Assembly (NCBI GenBank): GCA_017654935.2
Contig: CM065712.1
Location: 16,075,989 to 16,139,988, forward strand
Direction: 5' to 3'
Length of the DNA stretch: 64,000 nucleotides
Origin: Phymorhynchus buccinoides
Lineage: Eukaryota > Mollusca > Gastropoda > Neogastropoda > Raphitomidae
Under the pieces are notes generated by a model, which had not been told where the DNA came from, did no database searches, and saw nothing but the letters and a program-made list of their open reading frames with translations. Both the position numbers and the translations under genes were made by a program. Positions 43,800 through 55,044 of the stretch are shown here, piece after piece; the stretch's first letter is position 1, and every line of letters begins with the position of its first letter.

Positions 43800-44495
43800 A
43801 CAGATAGCCCAGTATTCAGAGGTGTGGCCTCGTCACTGTTTGTCCACACCTTTTCCTGGGGATTGTTGTTATTTCTTGGGAGCCTAGTTGTTCCAGACCT
43901 CAGTTGTGTTGTCCCTGACAACGGTGTCACTCTCTCCAGGTGTGGCCACTTCACTGTAATTGCACTTCACTGTAATTGTCTGGACCTTTTCCTGGGGAGC
44001 TATTGTCTTGGGAGCCTAGTTGTTCCAACACTGTGTTGCCCTGACAACGGTGTCACTATTCAAGGTGTGGCCACTTCACTGTAATTGAACTGGACCTTTT
44101 CCTGGGGAGCTATTGTCTTGGGAGCCTAGTTGTTCCAACACTGTGTTGCCCTGACAACGGTGTCACTACTCTATCCAGGTGTGGCCACTTCACTGTAATT
44201 GAACTGGACCTTTTCCTGGGGAGCTATTGTCTTGGGAGCCTAGTTGTTCCAACACTGTGTTGCCCTGACAACGGTGTCACTATTCAAGGTGTGGCCACTT
44301 CACTGTAATTGAACTGGACCTTTTCCTGGGGAGCTATTGTCTTGGGAGCCTAGTTGTTCCAACACTGTGTTGCCCTGACAACGGTGTCACTACTCAAGGT
44401 GTGGCCACTTCACTGTCTTTGACCTGGACCTTTTCCTGGGGAGCTATTGTCTTGGGAGCCTAGACTATTCTATACAGGTGTGGCCACAAGAAGAT
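43800..44495. repeat. 110-bp minisatellite
   Basis: Six units with GTGTGGCCACTTCACTGTAA, ACCTTTTCCTGGGGAGCTAT and TTGCCCTGACAACGGTGTCA. Spacing is 110 bp in the best copies and longer in the first. A first diverged unit starts near 43800 and the last is truncated at about 44490. Confidence 0.95.
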
Positions 44496-44566
44496 TACTA
44501 AGTTTGGAAGAATTAGAAATAAAGTTAGGATAGTTTTTATTACATAAGTGCAAGTACAGTCTTTGA

Positions 44567-44570
<4 letters not shown>

Positions 44571-44603
<33 letters not shown>

Positions 44604-44615
44604 ACACACACACAC

Positions 44616-44674
<59 letters not shown>

Positions 44675-44684
44675 CACACCCACA
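44571..44684. repeat. CA microsatellite
   Basis: (CA)n with two short interruptions. Confidence 0.97.
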
Positions 44685-44909
44685 CACACAAGAGAGAGAC
44701 AAATTACGCAACCCCAACTTAAAGATTAAAAAAATGTGATTTTCTCTTAGCTATTCAACTACATACCAAAGATTTTTTTAAAATGCGCCCCCTCAAAACG
44801 AGCCCAAATTGGTCGGTTTTATCTTCTTTTCATCGCTCTTAACACATGAGTAATAAAATGTTACGTACTTATTTTGTTTTTCACGTTGATTTTGTGATAC
44901 TGATGAGAT

Positions 44910-45611
<702 letters not shown>

Positions 45612-45799
45612 GCAAGCAGAACTATGGAGCATATGAAATTTTTGAAATTTGTCTTTTAAGCTTCGTCCCTGTTTTTTTTGAAAATTATAATAATAATTTC
45701 CTGCATAGCCCTTTGGTTCCATACAAAACCACCTTTTTCTTTACCCTGCATACTGTTTGTTTCCTTCTTTTCTTTCTTCTTCTTTGTAGTGTCCTTTAA

Positions 45800-46037
45800 C
45801 CCTTTCGGTGCCAGCCATATTCAGCCAAAAAATCCCATCAAACGTAACTCATCAGAGAAAAAAAAAAATCTGAAATATTGTGAATTCCTCTGTGGCATGT
45901 ATAACATTAGGCCTATCCTTACCTCCCAAAATTAAGAAAATAGGGTCTTCAGATAACAGGCCCTGATTTGATGCCTTTTAGTGACATGGGTGTTAAAACC
46001 ATTGTGGTGCATAAATGCGACGTTGGTGGTGAAAGGG
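45800..46037 (+). mobile_element. piggyBac-like MITE, copy 5
   Basis: TTAA (45796-45799) then CCCTTTCGGTGCCAGCCATA; GACGTTGGTGGTGAAAGGG then TTAA (46038-46041). 238 bp with an intact TTAA duplication, the cleanest copy. Confidence 0.9.
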
Positions 46038-46322
46038 TTAACAGTATGTGCGCACTCGCCTCCCTTGACTTAGCTAACGGCGTATGACAGCTTCATTATT
46101 TTTCTTTTCTTTTATAATTATTTCTCTTCTTTTTTTCCCTCTCCTCTTTGCATCTCCCTCCCACCCCCCACCCCCTCCAATGTATGCAAATTATTCAGCT
46201 TTGCTTATCTGTTTTTTCTTTATTATTTCTTTCTTCCTTCCTTTCTTTCGTTTTTATTGTTTCCTTTCTTATTTATATATTTTTCTTTTCTTTATTTCTT
46301 TCATTTTTTTTCTTTTTCGATT

Positions 46323-46350
46323 GCCCCCCCCCCCCCCCCCCCCCCCCCCC
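46323..46350. repeat. poly-C tract
   Basis: About 28 C after a T-rich stretch. Confidence 0.95.
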
Positions 46351-46673
46351 ATTTTCTTTTCTAGTAGCACAGCTTTCTTTTTTTTCTTTCTTTTTGTTTT
46401 CTGAATAGTTTCTTAAAGACCCACCAGATCACGCGACAAAATCACAGGTTTCACGTGTTTTCCCTCTTATGGATGGTAAGAAATCTTTTTTGGACCAGGT
46501 TTGACTCCCATACAAATGCCCCCAAATTCAAAGCGAAACATCATTTTAAAGAACAGCCTCAATTTGAAGTTGGGGACATTTGTATGTGGGTCACAGCTAC
46601 CCAAAACCCCCACCAAGGGACCAAGTAATCGTGGTGCGTCAGTGTGTCTTTAATGTTCAATTTGCTTTGATTA

Positions 46674-47580
46674 CAGTGGAACCTCAGTTATGCGACCACC
46701 ATACAGACTGGCCCAAACCAAAGATATTCTAACGGGGAAGATAAGCATCCGGTCTCTTTTCCCTATATGAGTAGTGAGGACAGAAACACTGGTTATGTCT
46801 CTTTTAAACAGGACACATTTTACACGTCGATAGGCCAGTTGAATTCTCCGTTCAAATTCCAGTCTGAGTTTTTGGATAGCCTCCACTGTGAAAAGTGTAC
46901 TGTCCCCACTAACGATAACTCTATCAGCCCGGTTCGCCGAGCTCTTAAGTAATCCATCTTACCCTTTTAGAATATCTTTGCCCAAACTGTCCGTATTCGC
47001 GAGGTGCTCGCTATGCTGAAGTCTTTTTTTTAGTAATGAATGAGAACAGGAAGAGACTGAGTAAAACTGCCCGGATTACTGAGGTGTCCGCGATAGGCCT
47101 ACTGGGATGTCCGTTAGGTGTCTTCAGTGTTGGCCGTTTCAGGTGGGCTTGTTACTTCCCTTGATTTTTATGGCTCACTATTATACAGTCCCCTTGTTCA
47201 CTAACTTCCGGTGACTATGGGGCAGACACTGTAGTAGATCGACGTTGAAACGAACATGAATGTTTTGCTGTCCGCTGTACTACATGATTACGCGAGTTTT
47301 ACTACTCCTCCTTATCTGCTACAATAACATTCTACTTTGTCACCATCTTTACCCTGCCCTTTTTGCTCTTTTTTTTCCGTGGTATGTGTTTACTGTTTAG
47401 CACATCTGTGTATATAATTCCGGTGTGGCGAGTGCGCCGTATGCTTTGGGCTTTGGTTTGTTCCATAATTCCTTAGATGGTTTTACGACAAATAAAAGAG
47501 TTTGAATGTTGCGACCACCTGGCAGTAACGGACATGTTTGACCAGTCTGTAGGGTGGTTGCTTTACCTGAGGTTCGACTG
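46674..47580 (+). mobile_element. pogo/Tc1-mariner-like MITE with TA target
   Basis: 907 bp. Left end CAGTGGAACCTCAGTTATGC then GACCACC; right end GGTGGTTGC ... CCTGAGGTTCGACTG; TA on both sides. The inside (46724-46985) is the segment found inverted at 30829-31125. No transposase frame. Confidence 0.85.
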
Positions 47581-47683
47581 TATTTTCTTTTTAATCGAGC
47601 AATTCGTATGACAGACCTTCCCCTCTGTGTCAGTATGTTCTCCACCTGTGATTCGCCATTTTACTGTAAATAGTATAAGTGTG

Positions 47684-47870
47684 CACACACACACGCACAC
47701 GCACGAGTGTACATACGCTCACGCCTGTATTCACGCACACGCACGCGCACACATGTACGATTGCAAGCACACACAGACACGCACAAACACACACATATAC
47801 AGCAATGCGCAGAGAAACACATAGAGAATAGCACGCACGCACGCACACGCACGCACGCGCACGCACACGC

Positions 47871-47910
<40 letters not shown>

Positions 47911-48340
47911 CACACACACAGACGTGCACACACATACACAAACGCGCTCGCGCACACGCACAGACGCGCGCGCGCACTCGCACACACACACACACACACA
48001 CACCACACACTCACTTATAAAAACACAAAACCCCGCCAAATTTCTGAACAAAATAGAGAACAATTACAAAACAATAAGAAAAGACACACATAGAGGCACG
48101 CACACGCACACACACACAGACCCGCACGCACTCCACGCGCCGCACACAAACGCACACGCATACGCACACACGCACACACACGCACAAGCACTCACACACA
48201 CACACACACACACACACCACACACCTACACAGATACACACACACACACACACACCACACACACACACACACGCACAACACACACCAAATCCACACACACA
48301 CACACAGCTCCACACACAACATGCACACACACAGAGAGGC
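47684..48340. repeat. CA-rich simple sequence
   Basis: Long interrupted CA/CACG repeats with a non-repeat insert at about 48013-48095. All open frames here are His-Thr or Cys-Val strings. Confidence 0.95.
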
Positions 48341-48589
48341 AAACACTGATTTCATCTTTATTGATTATGTTTTTTATTGATTAAAAGAAAGAGCAAAACA
48401 TAATACTTATAAACCAAGAAAGACAAAGGACAACATGATAGAGGAAGAGGGGTGTAATCAACAATAACAATTAACATAACTACGGAGTTTATAAACTGAT
48501 TAATAAAACGCAGAGGAAACCAAAGCCAACGATACTAATTATAAAAAAATAAACAATAAGGGGTGTGTGGCTGCTACGATAAACGATTA

Positions 48590-48644
48590 TAGAGAGGGAG
48601 AGAGAGAGAGGAGAGAGTAGAGAGAGCGAGAGAGAGAGGAAGAG

Positions 48645-48700
<56 letters not shown>
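48590..48700. repeat. GA microsatellite
   Basis: (GA)n with small interruptions. A CCACCACAACCACC-rich stretch follows at 48775-48860. Confidence 0.95.
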
Positions 48701-48702
<2 letters not shown>

Positions 48703-49578
48703 ATACATCGTTAAAATGTTGCTTTTAAAACATAAAACATTCGTAATATGCATCGGACACTTTACACACATTCCACCCTCCACCACCACCACAACCACCA
48801 CCACAACATCACCCCACCCACACACCAAACGACACCCGCCCACCCCCATCCCTTACCCCCCCTACCTCCCCATCCATTCATCGAATGTATAAAACAGAGG
48901 CGCCACGATAAAGGGACTTCTACCACTTCTCGGTCTCTATCCAGCATTCGAAAAAAACCCAGACAGACACACAGACAGACAGACACAGAGAGAGACAAGC
49001 AAACACACAGACAGACAGACAGATAAGAAGCCAACTTTTTATTTTATTTTTATTAAGCGATGAATTTCATGAACCGCACAGCAGTTCTTGAATATTGAGT
49101 TAGGATAGCAGAGCAATCAAATGACACGTTATAAATGATATAATAAGAATTATTAGCGAATACTACGAGCATGAATTTGAAGTTGATTAAAACAAATAAT
49201 AATACAAATACAAAGCCAAGTGTTCTGAAGGGAAAAAAGAAGAAAGAAAACAAAACAATAACAACTATAAGAGACGAACAACAACAACAAAAAACCAACA
49301 AAAAAAAAATGCTTACGCACAACAACAACAACAACAACATAATAATAATAATAATAAAACATCCAAACTCAGAATGATAATGCATGGAATCGTGGGGGTG
49401 AGGGTTGAAGGGATTCTGTATGTTTTCAGCGGTCTTGGCAACTTGTATAAGAATCAGTTATCACTCTTTTGTATGCAGACGATTTAAAGCAGGCAACCAT
49501 CAATCAATATCATTGATCAGCAGATGAAGTCTATAACTAACATTGATATCATAATAACAACACATTGATTTGACTATA

Positions 49579-50000
49579 CTGGTCTCCAAAAGTTAAGGGC
49601 CGGCTTCTGTTTTCAGTAGCTTGATATCTATTTATTGTACACTAAGACAACAATGAAGAAAATGGCAAAACTTAGGCTACTCAATAACCTTCCTTCCTGT
49701 TGCACGTGCCTGAACCAGTTTTGCAGACATTGCAGTACAGCAACAGCGTTTTCAGGTACGCTTAAAACGTGGCAAAGTCACGATAATTTCACGAAAGTTT
49801 AGTCTCTTTTCGCTGAAGAATCAGGGCTGATGCAGGTTTCTTGCCTATTGCACGTGCAAAGCATGACTGTAGTGAACACTGCTGAGCAAAAGTTAGACAC
49901 GAATGTGTATTTAAGGGCGGCAACCAGAGCTCTCAATAAGCATGCCTCCAAGACAGATAAGAGAAGATCGTTCTTCCGGTCCTTAAATTTTGGAGACCAG
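49579..50000 (+). mobile_element. Tc1/mariner-like MITE with TA target
   Basis: 422 bp. Left end CTGGTCTCCAAAAGTTAAGG, right end CCTTAAATTTTGGAGACCAG, near-perfect 25-bp inverted termini flanked by TA on each side. The inside has no transposase motif. Confidence 0.9.
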
Positions 50001-50226
50001 TAAATTATAACACAGGGCGCATAATGTTCATCACATAATAGGCTAGACATCATGTTATCTAGCATAACACGTTACCGACATGGACACAAAACACACAACA
50101 AACACACATATACACACAGTAACCGGTTTTTGTAACAGTAATAATGAAAACCGGTTATTTGCTTTTGCTTTTTAACAGGTTGAGTGGTGACAGTGGTTTG
50201 AAATTCCTGATTAGCAAGAGTGAATC

Positions 50227-50236
50227 TCTCTCTCTG

Positions 50237-50329
<93 letters not shown>

Positions 50330-50356
50330 CCTCTCTCTCTAACTCTCTCTCTCTGA
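50227..50356. repeat. CT microsatellite
   Basis: (CT)n. The base run before the second gap (TCTCTCTCT at 50479-50487) is also CT, so the gap probably hides a long CT tract. Confidence 0.96.
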
Positions 50357-50487
50357 GAGAAAGCTAAAAAAAAAAAATAAATAAGTTCAAAAAAAGTTCA
50401 CATATTTATAAGCTACCATTTTATTCAACTCCTTGCGATGGACAGTCTTCAGCATTGAACATTGTCAAGTGTCAAGACTCTCTCTCT

Positions 50488-50987
50488 NNNNNNNNNNNNN
50501 NNNNNNNNNNNNNNNNNNNNNNNNNNNNNNNNNNNNNNNNNNNNNNNNNNNNNNNNNNNNNNNNNNNNNNNNNNNNNNNNNNNNNNNNNNNNNNNNNNNN
50601 NNNNNNNNNNNNNNNNNNNNNNNNNNNNNNNNNNNNNNNNNNNNNNNNNNNNNNNNNNNNNNNNNNNNNNNNNNNNNNNNNNNNNNNNNNNNNNNNNNNN
50701 NNNNNNNNNNNNNNNNNNNNNNNNNNNNNNNNNNNNNNNNNNNNNNNNNNNNNNNNNNNNNNNNNNNNNNNNNNNNNNNNNNNNNNNNNNNNNNNNNNNN
50801 NNNNNNNNNNNNNNNNNNNNNNNNNNNNNNNNNNNNNNNNNNNNNNNNNNNNNNNNNNNNNNNNNNNNNNNNNNNNNNNNNNNNNNNNNNNNNNNNNNNN
50901 NNNNNNNNNNNNNNNNNNNNNNNNNNNNNNNNNNNNNNNNNNNNNNNNNNNNNNNNNNNNNNNNNNNNNNNNNNNNNNNNNNNNNNN
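50488..50987. other. assembly gap of 500 N
   Basis: Exactly 500 N between a CT run and coding sequence of the Maverick-like element. It hides the 3' end of the leftmost gene and perhaps the left terminal repeat. Confidence 0.99.
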
Positions 50988-51560
50988 ATCAGCTGTGCCC
51001 ACAAGAATCACTTCAAACACGACAGTGGAGCTTGGTGCAAGGGTGAACTTGAATGCGCTAGTGAGTTTTAGGGTGGCCGATTTCACACCCCGTATCAAAT
51101 AGCCATGCTCTGCTGTCTCCTCAATAGTAACGTTTTTTCTCCGACCTGGGACATAGGCCGCCAAGAGCTGACCCTTGTTTTGGATCTTTCTGACGGTATT
51201 GTTTTTTCCCAAATGAAGGTAGGGTGGGGCAGGCTTGATTTCAAGATGCCAACCGCCCACAGCTGTGATCAAATCTGTGAACGGCCTCCAGCCCTGACCG
51301 GTGTACAGCAGGCGGTAATGGCGATTGGCAATCACGTTTTGTATGGTTACATCATTCAGGTCCCCGAAATTCAGAGGGTCTGGCTCAGGGGGTGTAAGGG
51401 GGAGCTCAACCCGCTTATAAACCCCTCCAGTCAGCTGGAAGACATACAGCTTGTTTTCTCTTCCAGGCTGTCCAAAGCCTTCTGTGTCTCCAAGGTCAGA
51501 AAGCGCAGTTGTTGCACAGGCTTTAACATTATGGGTTCCAGGTCCACCTGCATCAACCAT
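50988..51560 (-). CDS. Maverick structural-like protein, 3' end in gap
   Basis: 191 residues are visible (MVDAGGPGTHNV ...) before the frame enters the N gap. It has many alternating hydrophobic/polar stretches (ELPLTPPEPDPLNF, VIANRHYRLLYT, FKFTLAPSSTVVFEVILVG), so a beta-rich fold is likely; no family recognised. Its ATG shares one base (51560) with the TAA of the gene before it (TAATG), so the two are probably expressed together. It could be a minor capsid or spike component. The C terminus is unknown. Confidence 0.7.
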
Positions 51561-52240
51561 TATTCTGGTAGCTGTTTACCACACGGAACAAGATGTAGAA
51601 CAACGCTCATGTAATCAACAGATATCATTTTTCCATCACTGTCTAAAACCTGAACAGTCACCTGCGGGATGACACCCGCTGCCAGTCTTTTGTACAGCCG
51701 GGTGGGGAAGGAGACCGTTCGGCCACTGCCACACTTTTCGTTTTCCACAGCCACAGAACGCAGCAGTGTGCTTGGCTTGCCATTAAGGAAGTTGTCTGAA
51801 GTGGATAGTTCCTTCAGGTGAACAAGCAACTCACGGTGGATTGCCAGTTTAGGAAGGCTCGTTGCAAGGAGAACCTCACCCGATAGCGCGTCTGGAAGTG
51901 TAAACCCTAAAGTCTCCATCAACCCCCCTGAAAGCGAAATGTACTCCCCTGAAGTGGAGAGTTTTAGATGCCCCGTAGGTGCGTACAGACTCAAAGATGC
52001 CCCATGTGGTTGGAAGAAATGCTCGTCCAGCTCACACACATTATAATAGCCATCGGGTATAGTGATGTGATTGCCATCAGCGTGAAACAGGTGGTTTCCC
52101 AGGGCACTACTGATGTTGTACCAGCGAGGATAGTATGTAAGTTCACAGAGAGCAACTAGGAATTTGCCGTCTATGTTTTTAATACATCTGGGGAGGCCCA
52201 CAGGCCCGCCTTTTTGAACATCAGTTAGAGTAATATGCAT
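51560..52240 (-). CDS. Maverick protein, candidate minor capsid (penton-like)
   Basis: 226 residues, start ATG at 52240, stop TAA overlapping the next ATG. The pattern LGNHLF...ITIPDGYYNVCELDEHF, then LGFTLP, LAIHRELLVHL and VLDSDG...VVLHLVP, is one I associate with an uncharacterised family found in animal Mavericks. It looks all-beta and has no membrane segment. Single-jelly-roll penton proteins of Mavericks are about this size, so a penton role is possible but is inference only. It is divergent from the gene starting at 52256, and the two probably share a promoter. Confidence 0.75.
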   Translation of the reverse strand: MHITLTDVQKGGPVGLPRCIKNIDGKFLVALCELTYYPRWYNISSALGNHLFHADGNHITIPDGYYNVCELDEHFFQPHGASLSLYAPTGHLKLSTSGEYISLSGGLMETLGFTLPDALSGEVLLATSLPKLAIHRELLVHLKELSTSDNFLNGKPSTLLRSVAVENEKCGSGRTVSFPTRLYKRLAAGVIPQVTVQVLDSDGKMISVDYMSVVLHLVPCGKQLPE

Positions 52241-52255
52241 AGTGATGTTGTAACC

Positions 52256-53476
52256 ATGGATCCGTTCAAATACAATGTTGATGTAAAATATTCAACTGGC
52301 CCATGTTGTAATGAAAAGAAGAGCCTTTCATTCCATAGGTTGTATGTAACAATCAACGTCCATGGGGAGAGCTTTGATGTAGCAGTCCCTGACATGTTCA
52401 ATGGTTACAAACTTCCCCCTATACACAGTAATGCAGCGGCTCAGCAGTGGTTCTCAAACCCCCACCAGTTCTATCAGAATCAGGTGAACTTCGCAGTCTG
52501 GTGTGCGACTACTGGCTGTGGTGTCTCCTACGCTAACCATCTAAACCACCCTGATCCTCTTATGAAATCTGTCTATAACTTCCATGTTTACTTCCAGACC
52601 CGCCGAATCCTTACTGAGCTCGGAGTTCCCCTTCCCACAGACAAGGCATTCCATGCGTTTGACAACCCGTATGATAAAAGAGCCTTTGAGCGCATCTGCA
52701 ATGAGTTTGAAGTCTCCAGCAGTACAACCTGGAGGCAAAACTCTGACAAAAACCATGGGCTAGGGACCCTCTTCTATCCCTACACCCACCGCAGATACAA
52801 CTATGACTGGTGGCCTGGCCATACAAGCTTCTCCCCAAATTCAGCCATCCACCTCGGGTCGGCAGAGCAGCAGCACCCCCAGGCTTGGACTACGTTTATC
52901 TTGGACACATCCAAAGGCTTCACCCAGCCTGGTGTAGAGCGACTGAACGAATCTATCAGGACCTATGTATGGTGCCTGCTGGGAGCACAGGCTCAGACCA
53001 AGACACCCATCACAGATGGCTCACGGGGCTTTGATGCGCAGAAACAATGGCTTGTTCTCCTGGAAGACAGCATTGCGTCTCCTGTTGATCTGCCCAGCTC
53101 TATCGCACGCTACGAAAATGTTCTGCAAAAAGCACAGAGTGTGGTTGATTTCATGTATGGAGTAGGACTGTACATGAGCCCCTCCAACATGATCCTGAGG
53201 ATGGGCCAAGTAGTCGGCTACAACAACCTAATACTTGTCGCAACAGCCTCCGAAAAGATGGGATTGAATGCCAATATCAACTCTACCAGTGTTCCTAGTA
53301 ACCTCGCTGCTGCTGACTTGCAGTCAAACGCCGCTGCTCCTGCTCCTGTGCCCGACGACACGCCAACACACCACCAGCCCCCACTGACTGCGACAGCCCA
53401 TCAGCATGAGGAAGAAAAAACAGCTCTGGTTATTGGTGGGATAGCAGTTGGTCTATTTCTGATTTGGCAGTTGTGA
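52256..53476 (+). CDS. Maverick protein with C-terminal membrane anchor
   Basis: About 406 residues from ATG 52256 (MDPFKYNVDV). An in-frame ATG at 52235 would overlap the divergent gene by 6 bp, so the later start is preferred. A long soluble domain is rich in Trp/Tyr and His (FAVWCATTGCGVSYANHLNH, RYNYDWWPGHTSF, RTYVWCLLGA). A Pro/Ala/Gln/His-rich linker (residues about 345-385) follows, and then one hydrophobic helix at the very end (ALVIGGIAVGLFLIWQL). The tail anchor suggests a virion or endosomal membrane protein. I do not recognise the family. The convergent neighbour ends 33 bp away. Confidence 0.8.
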   Translation: MDPFKYNVDVKYSTGPCCNEKKSLSFHRLYVTINVHGESFDVAVPDMFNGYKLPPIHSNAAAQQWFSNPHQFYQNQVNFAVWCATTGCGVSYANHLNHPDPLMKSVYNFHVYFQTRRILTELGVPLPTDKAFHAFDNPYDKRAFERICNEFEVSSSTTWRQNSDKNHGLGTLFYPYTHRRYNYDWWPGHTSFSPNSAIHLGSAEQQHPQAWTTFILDTSKGFTQPGVERLNESIRTYVWCLLGAQAQTKTPITDGSRGFDAQKQWLVLLEDSIASPVDLPSSIARYENVLQKAQSVVDFMYGVGLYMSPSNMILRMGQVVGYNNLILVATASEKMGLNANINSTSVPSNLAAADLQSNAAAPAPVPDDTPTHHQPPLTATAHQHEEEKTALVIGGIAVGLFLIWQL

Positions 53477-53477
53477 T

Positions 53478-53505
53478 GATGTTACTGTTCCAAAGGAACA
53501 ACATC
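53478..53505. terminator. hairpin between two convergent genes
   Basis: GATGT ... TGTTCC-AAA-GGAACA ACATC: a 6-bp stem with an AAA loop extended by a further 5-bp stem across a 3-base bulge. It fills the 33 bp between the stop of the plus gene (53476) and the stop of the minus gene (53510). It could end or protect both transcripts; no proof from sequence alone. Confidence 0.4.
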
Positions 53506-53509
53506 AACG

Positions 53510-54875
53510 TCACTTTCGATTGTTGCTGCGCGATAAGTGGTCACGGGCAGCCACCAGAAGAAGTCCTCCAACAGCTAAAACTATGGCCCACAGGTTTTCA
53601 ACCAGCCAGCCGGCTGTCTTTGCGAGGAGGGAGAGGAGCCAAGAGACGATGGAACCAATGATGCCTGGGAGTGCAGCAGCCGCCTTACCAGCCAGTTTGG
53701 CCAGGGCACGCCCAAGGTTTTGTAGGTGTTTTTTTACCCACTCCTTGAGTCCGACTTTATCTGTCGGTGGTGTTGGCGTACCACCAGGTGTTGATGCACT
53801 GCCTCCTCCACCCCCAGTCAGGGCCAGCACCAGGGTTGAGATGGCCATTCCGACTGCTGTGAGAATTGACGCTATTGTGATGCCTTGCTCACGGAAGAGA
53901 GTGCGGACACGCTCTGCAAGCGTTGTATTCTCATGGAGGAGTCGGCCAATTGTCTCCCTGATGCGATTGATTTGGGAACGAAGAGCTTCTTTATTTGCTG
54001 ATGCCGCTTCAAGGCGAGCAGCACGCTCATCTTCCAGATTTCGCAGCCGCTCAGCAACACGGCGCCTGCTAAATTCATCAACACCTTCTGTGTCCAACTT
54101 TCGCTTCTCAAGAGCGATATGACTGTCAATTTCAGACAGTTTTGCTAAGTTGTTGGTAAGCTCACCTCTGACAGTCTGCAGTGCTTTATCCAGGCCCCGC
54201 AGTTCTCGGAGATTGAGGGGCGAATCCTGGAGGGTTCCAAGGATCTTGTCTATCTCGGCACCTGTCAATGTTGACTCCATTTTCTGGAAGGCCGTGAGCG
54301 CATGTTCAGCAACATCTGAGGCATCTTTGGCATGCTGAGCAACAGCCCCGAGGTCTTGGAGCTCAATTGGCTTTGCTATGGCTGCAGCCGCCCCTTCCAG
54401 TTCACTGCTAGCAGTTTGGAGGGCTTTGATTGCTTGTCGAGGCAGCACATTTCGCGCTCGTAACCAACCAACAAAGCCCAGCTCTTCTCTGACGGCTTTT
54501 CCACCACCAGGCCGGCCTGCAACAGTGGCAAGAGAAAGCGGTTCGCTGGTACGACTATTTGTTAGGCCCAGACTAGGATAGGCCTTCAGTCGGAGCTGCC
54601 CACCAACGAGCTGAAACTTTGAGGGGTCCCTACCAAGCACTGGTGTTTGACCCTTTCTGGCCAGAGCATTGTAATAGTCATCAACCGCTGACTGCAGGAG
54701 CTCTTGTTGCAACGGGTGTTGCAACGGTTGTTGCAACACCAACGGTGTTGCATGTGATGAAATTGGCATAATTGTCAATGTTAGTGTTGTAAACAACACC
54801 AACATCATCGTCATCTGCCTCTGGAACATCACCGTCGTCATCGAATAGGTCATCAAACAGCGCGAGGTCAGCCAT
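53510..54875 (-). CDS. Maverick coiled-coil protein with hydrophobic C-terminus; N-terminal frame shifted
   Basis: A frame open from 54856 to 53510 encodes a long helical protein: Ala-rich and heptad-like stretches from about residue 130 to 310 (ALQTASSELEGAAA, RVAERLRNLEDERAARLEAA), a glycine/Thr-Pro linker (TGGGGGSASTPGGTPTPP), then hydrophobic helices at the C terminus (IIGSIVSWLLSLLA, LWAIVLAVGGLLLVA). Its first 40 residues look spurious: the Met/Thr/Leu run is the out-of-frame reading of Asp codons. A second frame starting at 54875 gives an acidic N terminus (MADLALFDDLFDDDGD) and stops at 54681. The natural start is probably 54875, with a one-base frame change near 54690-54760 in TTGCAAC repeats. 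A membrane-active capsid component is a guess. Confidence 0.75.
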
Positions 54876-55044
54876 TATTCTGATATAGCTTCGCTATAGT
54901 AATAACATAGCTTGTGCCTATTAAACGAATGAGTCACGCGCTTCAATAAACATTATAGCTTCGCTATAGTGCCATTGTTGCTGACTATAACTTCGTTATA
55001 TATAGCTTGTTGCTGTTCCTTCAGAACATACAGCGACCACAATA
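54876..55044. promoter_or_regulatory. divergent promoter region with three TATARC-TTC-GYTATA palindromes
   Basis: 169 bp between two divergent start codons. TATAGCTTCGCTATA occurs at 54884-54898 and 54954-54968, and the compensated variant TATAACTTCGTTATA at 54986-55000. Each has 6-bp arms around TTC, and the variant keeps pairing by changing both arms. A/T-rich stretches (TATATATAG at about 54998) could act as TATA boxes. A protein-binding dyad that controls both blocks is the simplest reading. Confidence 0.6.

Noticed and set aside
53520..54122. Plus-strand open frame of 200 codons opposite the coiled-coil gene
   Set aside because: Shadow frame, Arg/Ser/Pro-rich, in conflict with the intact minus-strand gene and the convergent layout.
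54986..55000. loxP-like half site (ATAACTTCG)
   Set aside because: Only part of a half site matches, and two sister copies read TATAGCTTCGCTATA, so it is one of a local palindrome set and not a Cre target.
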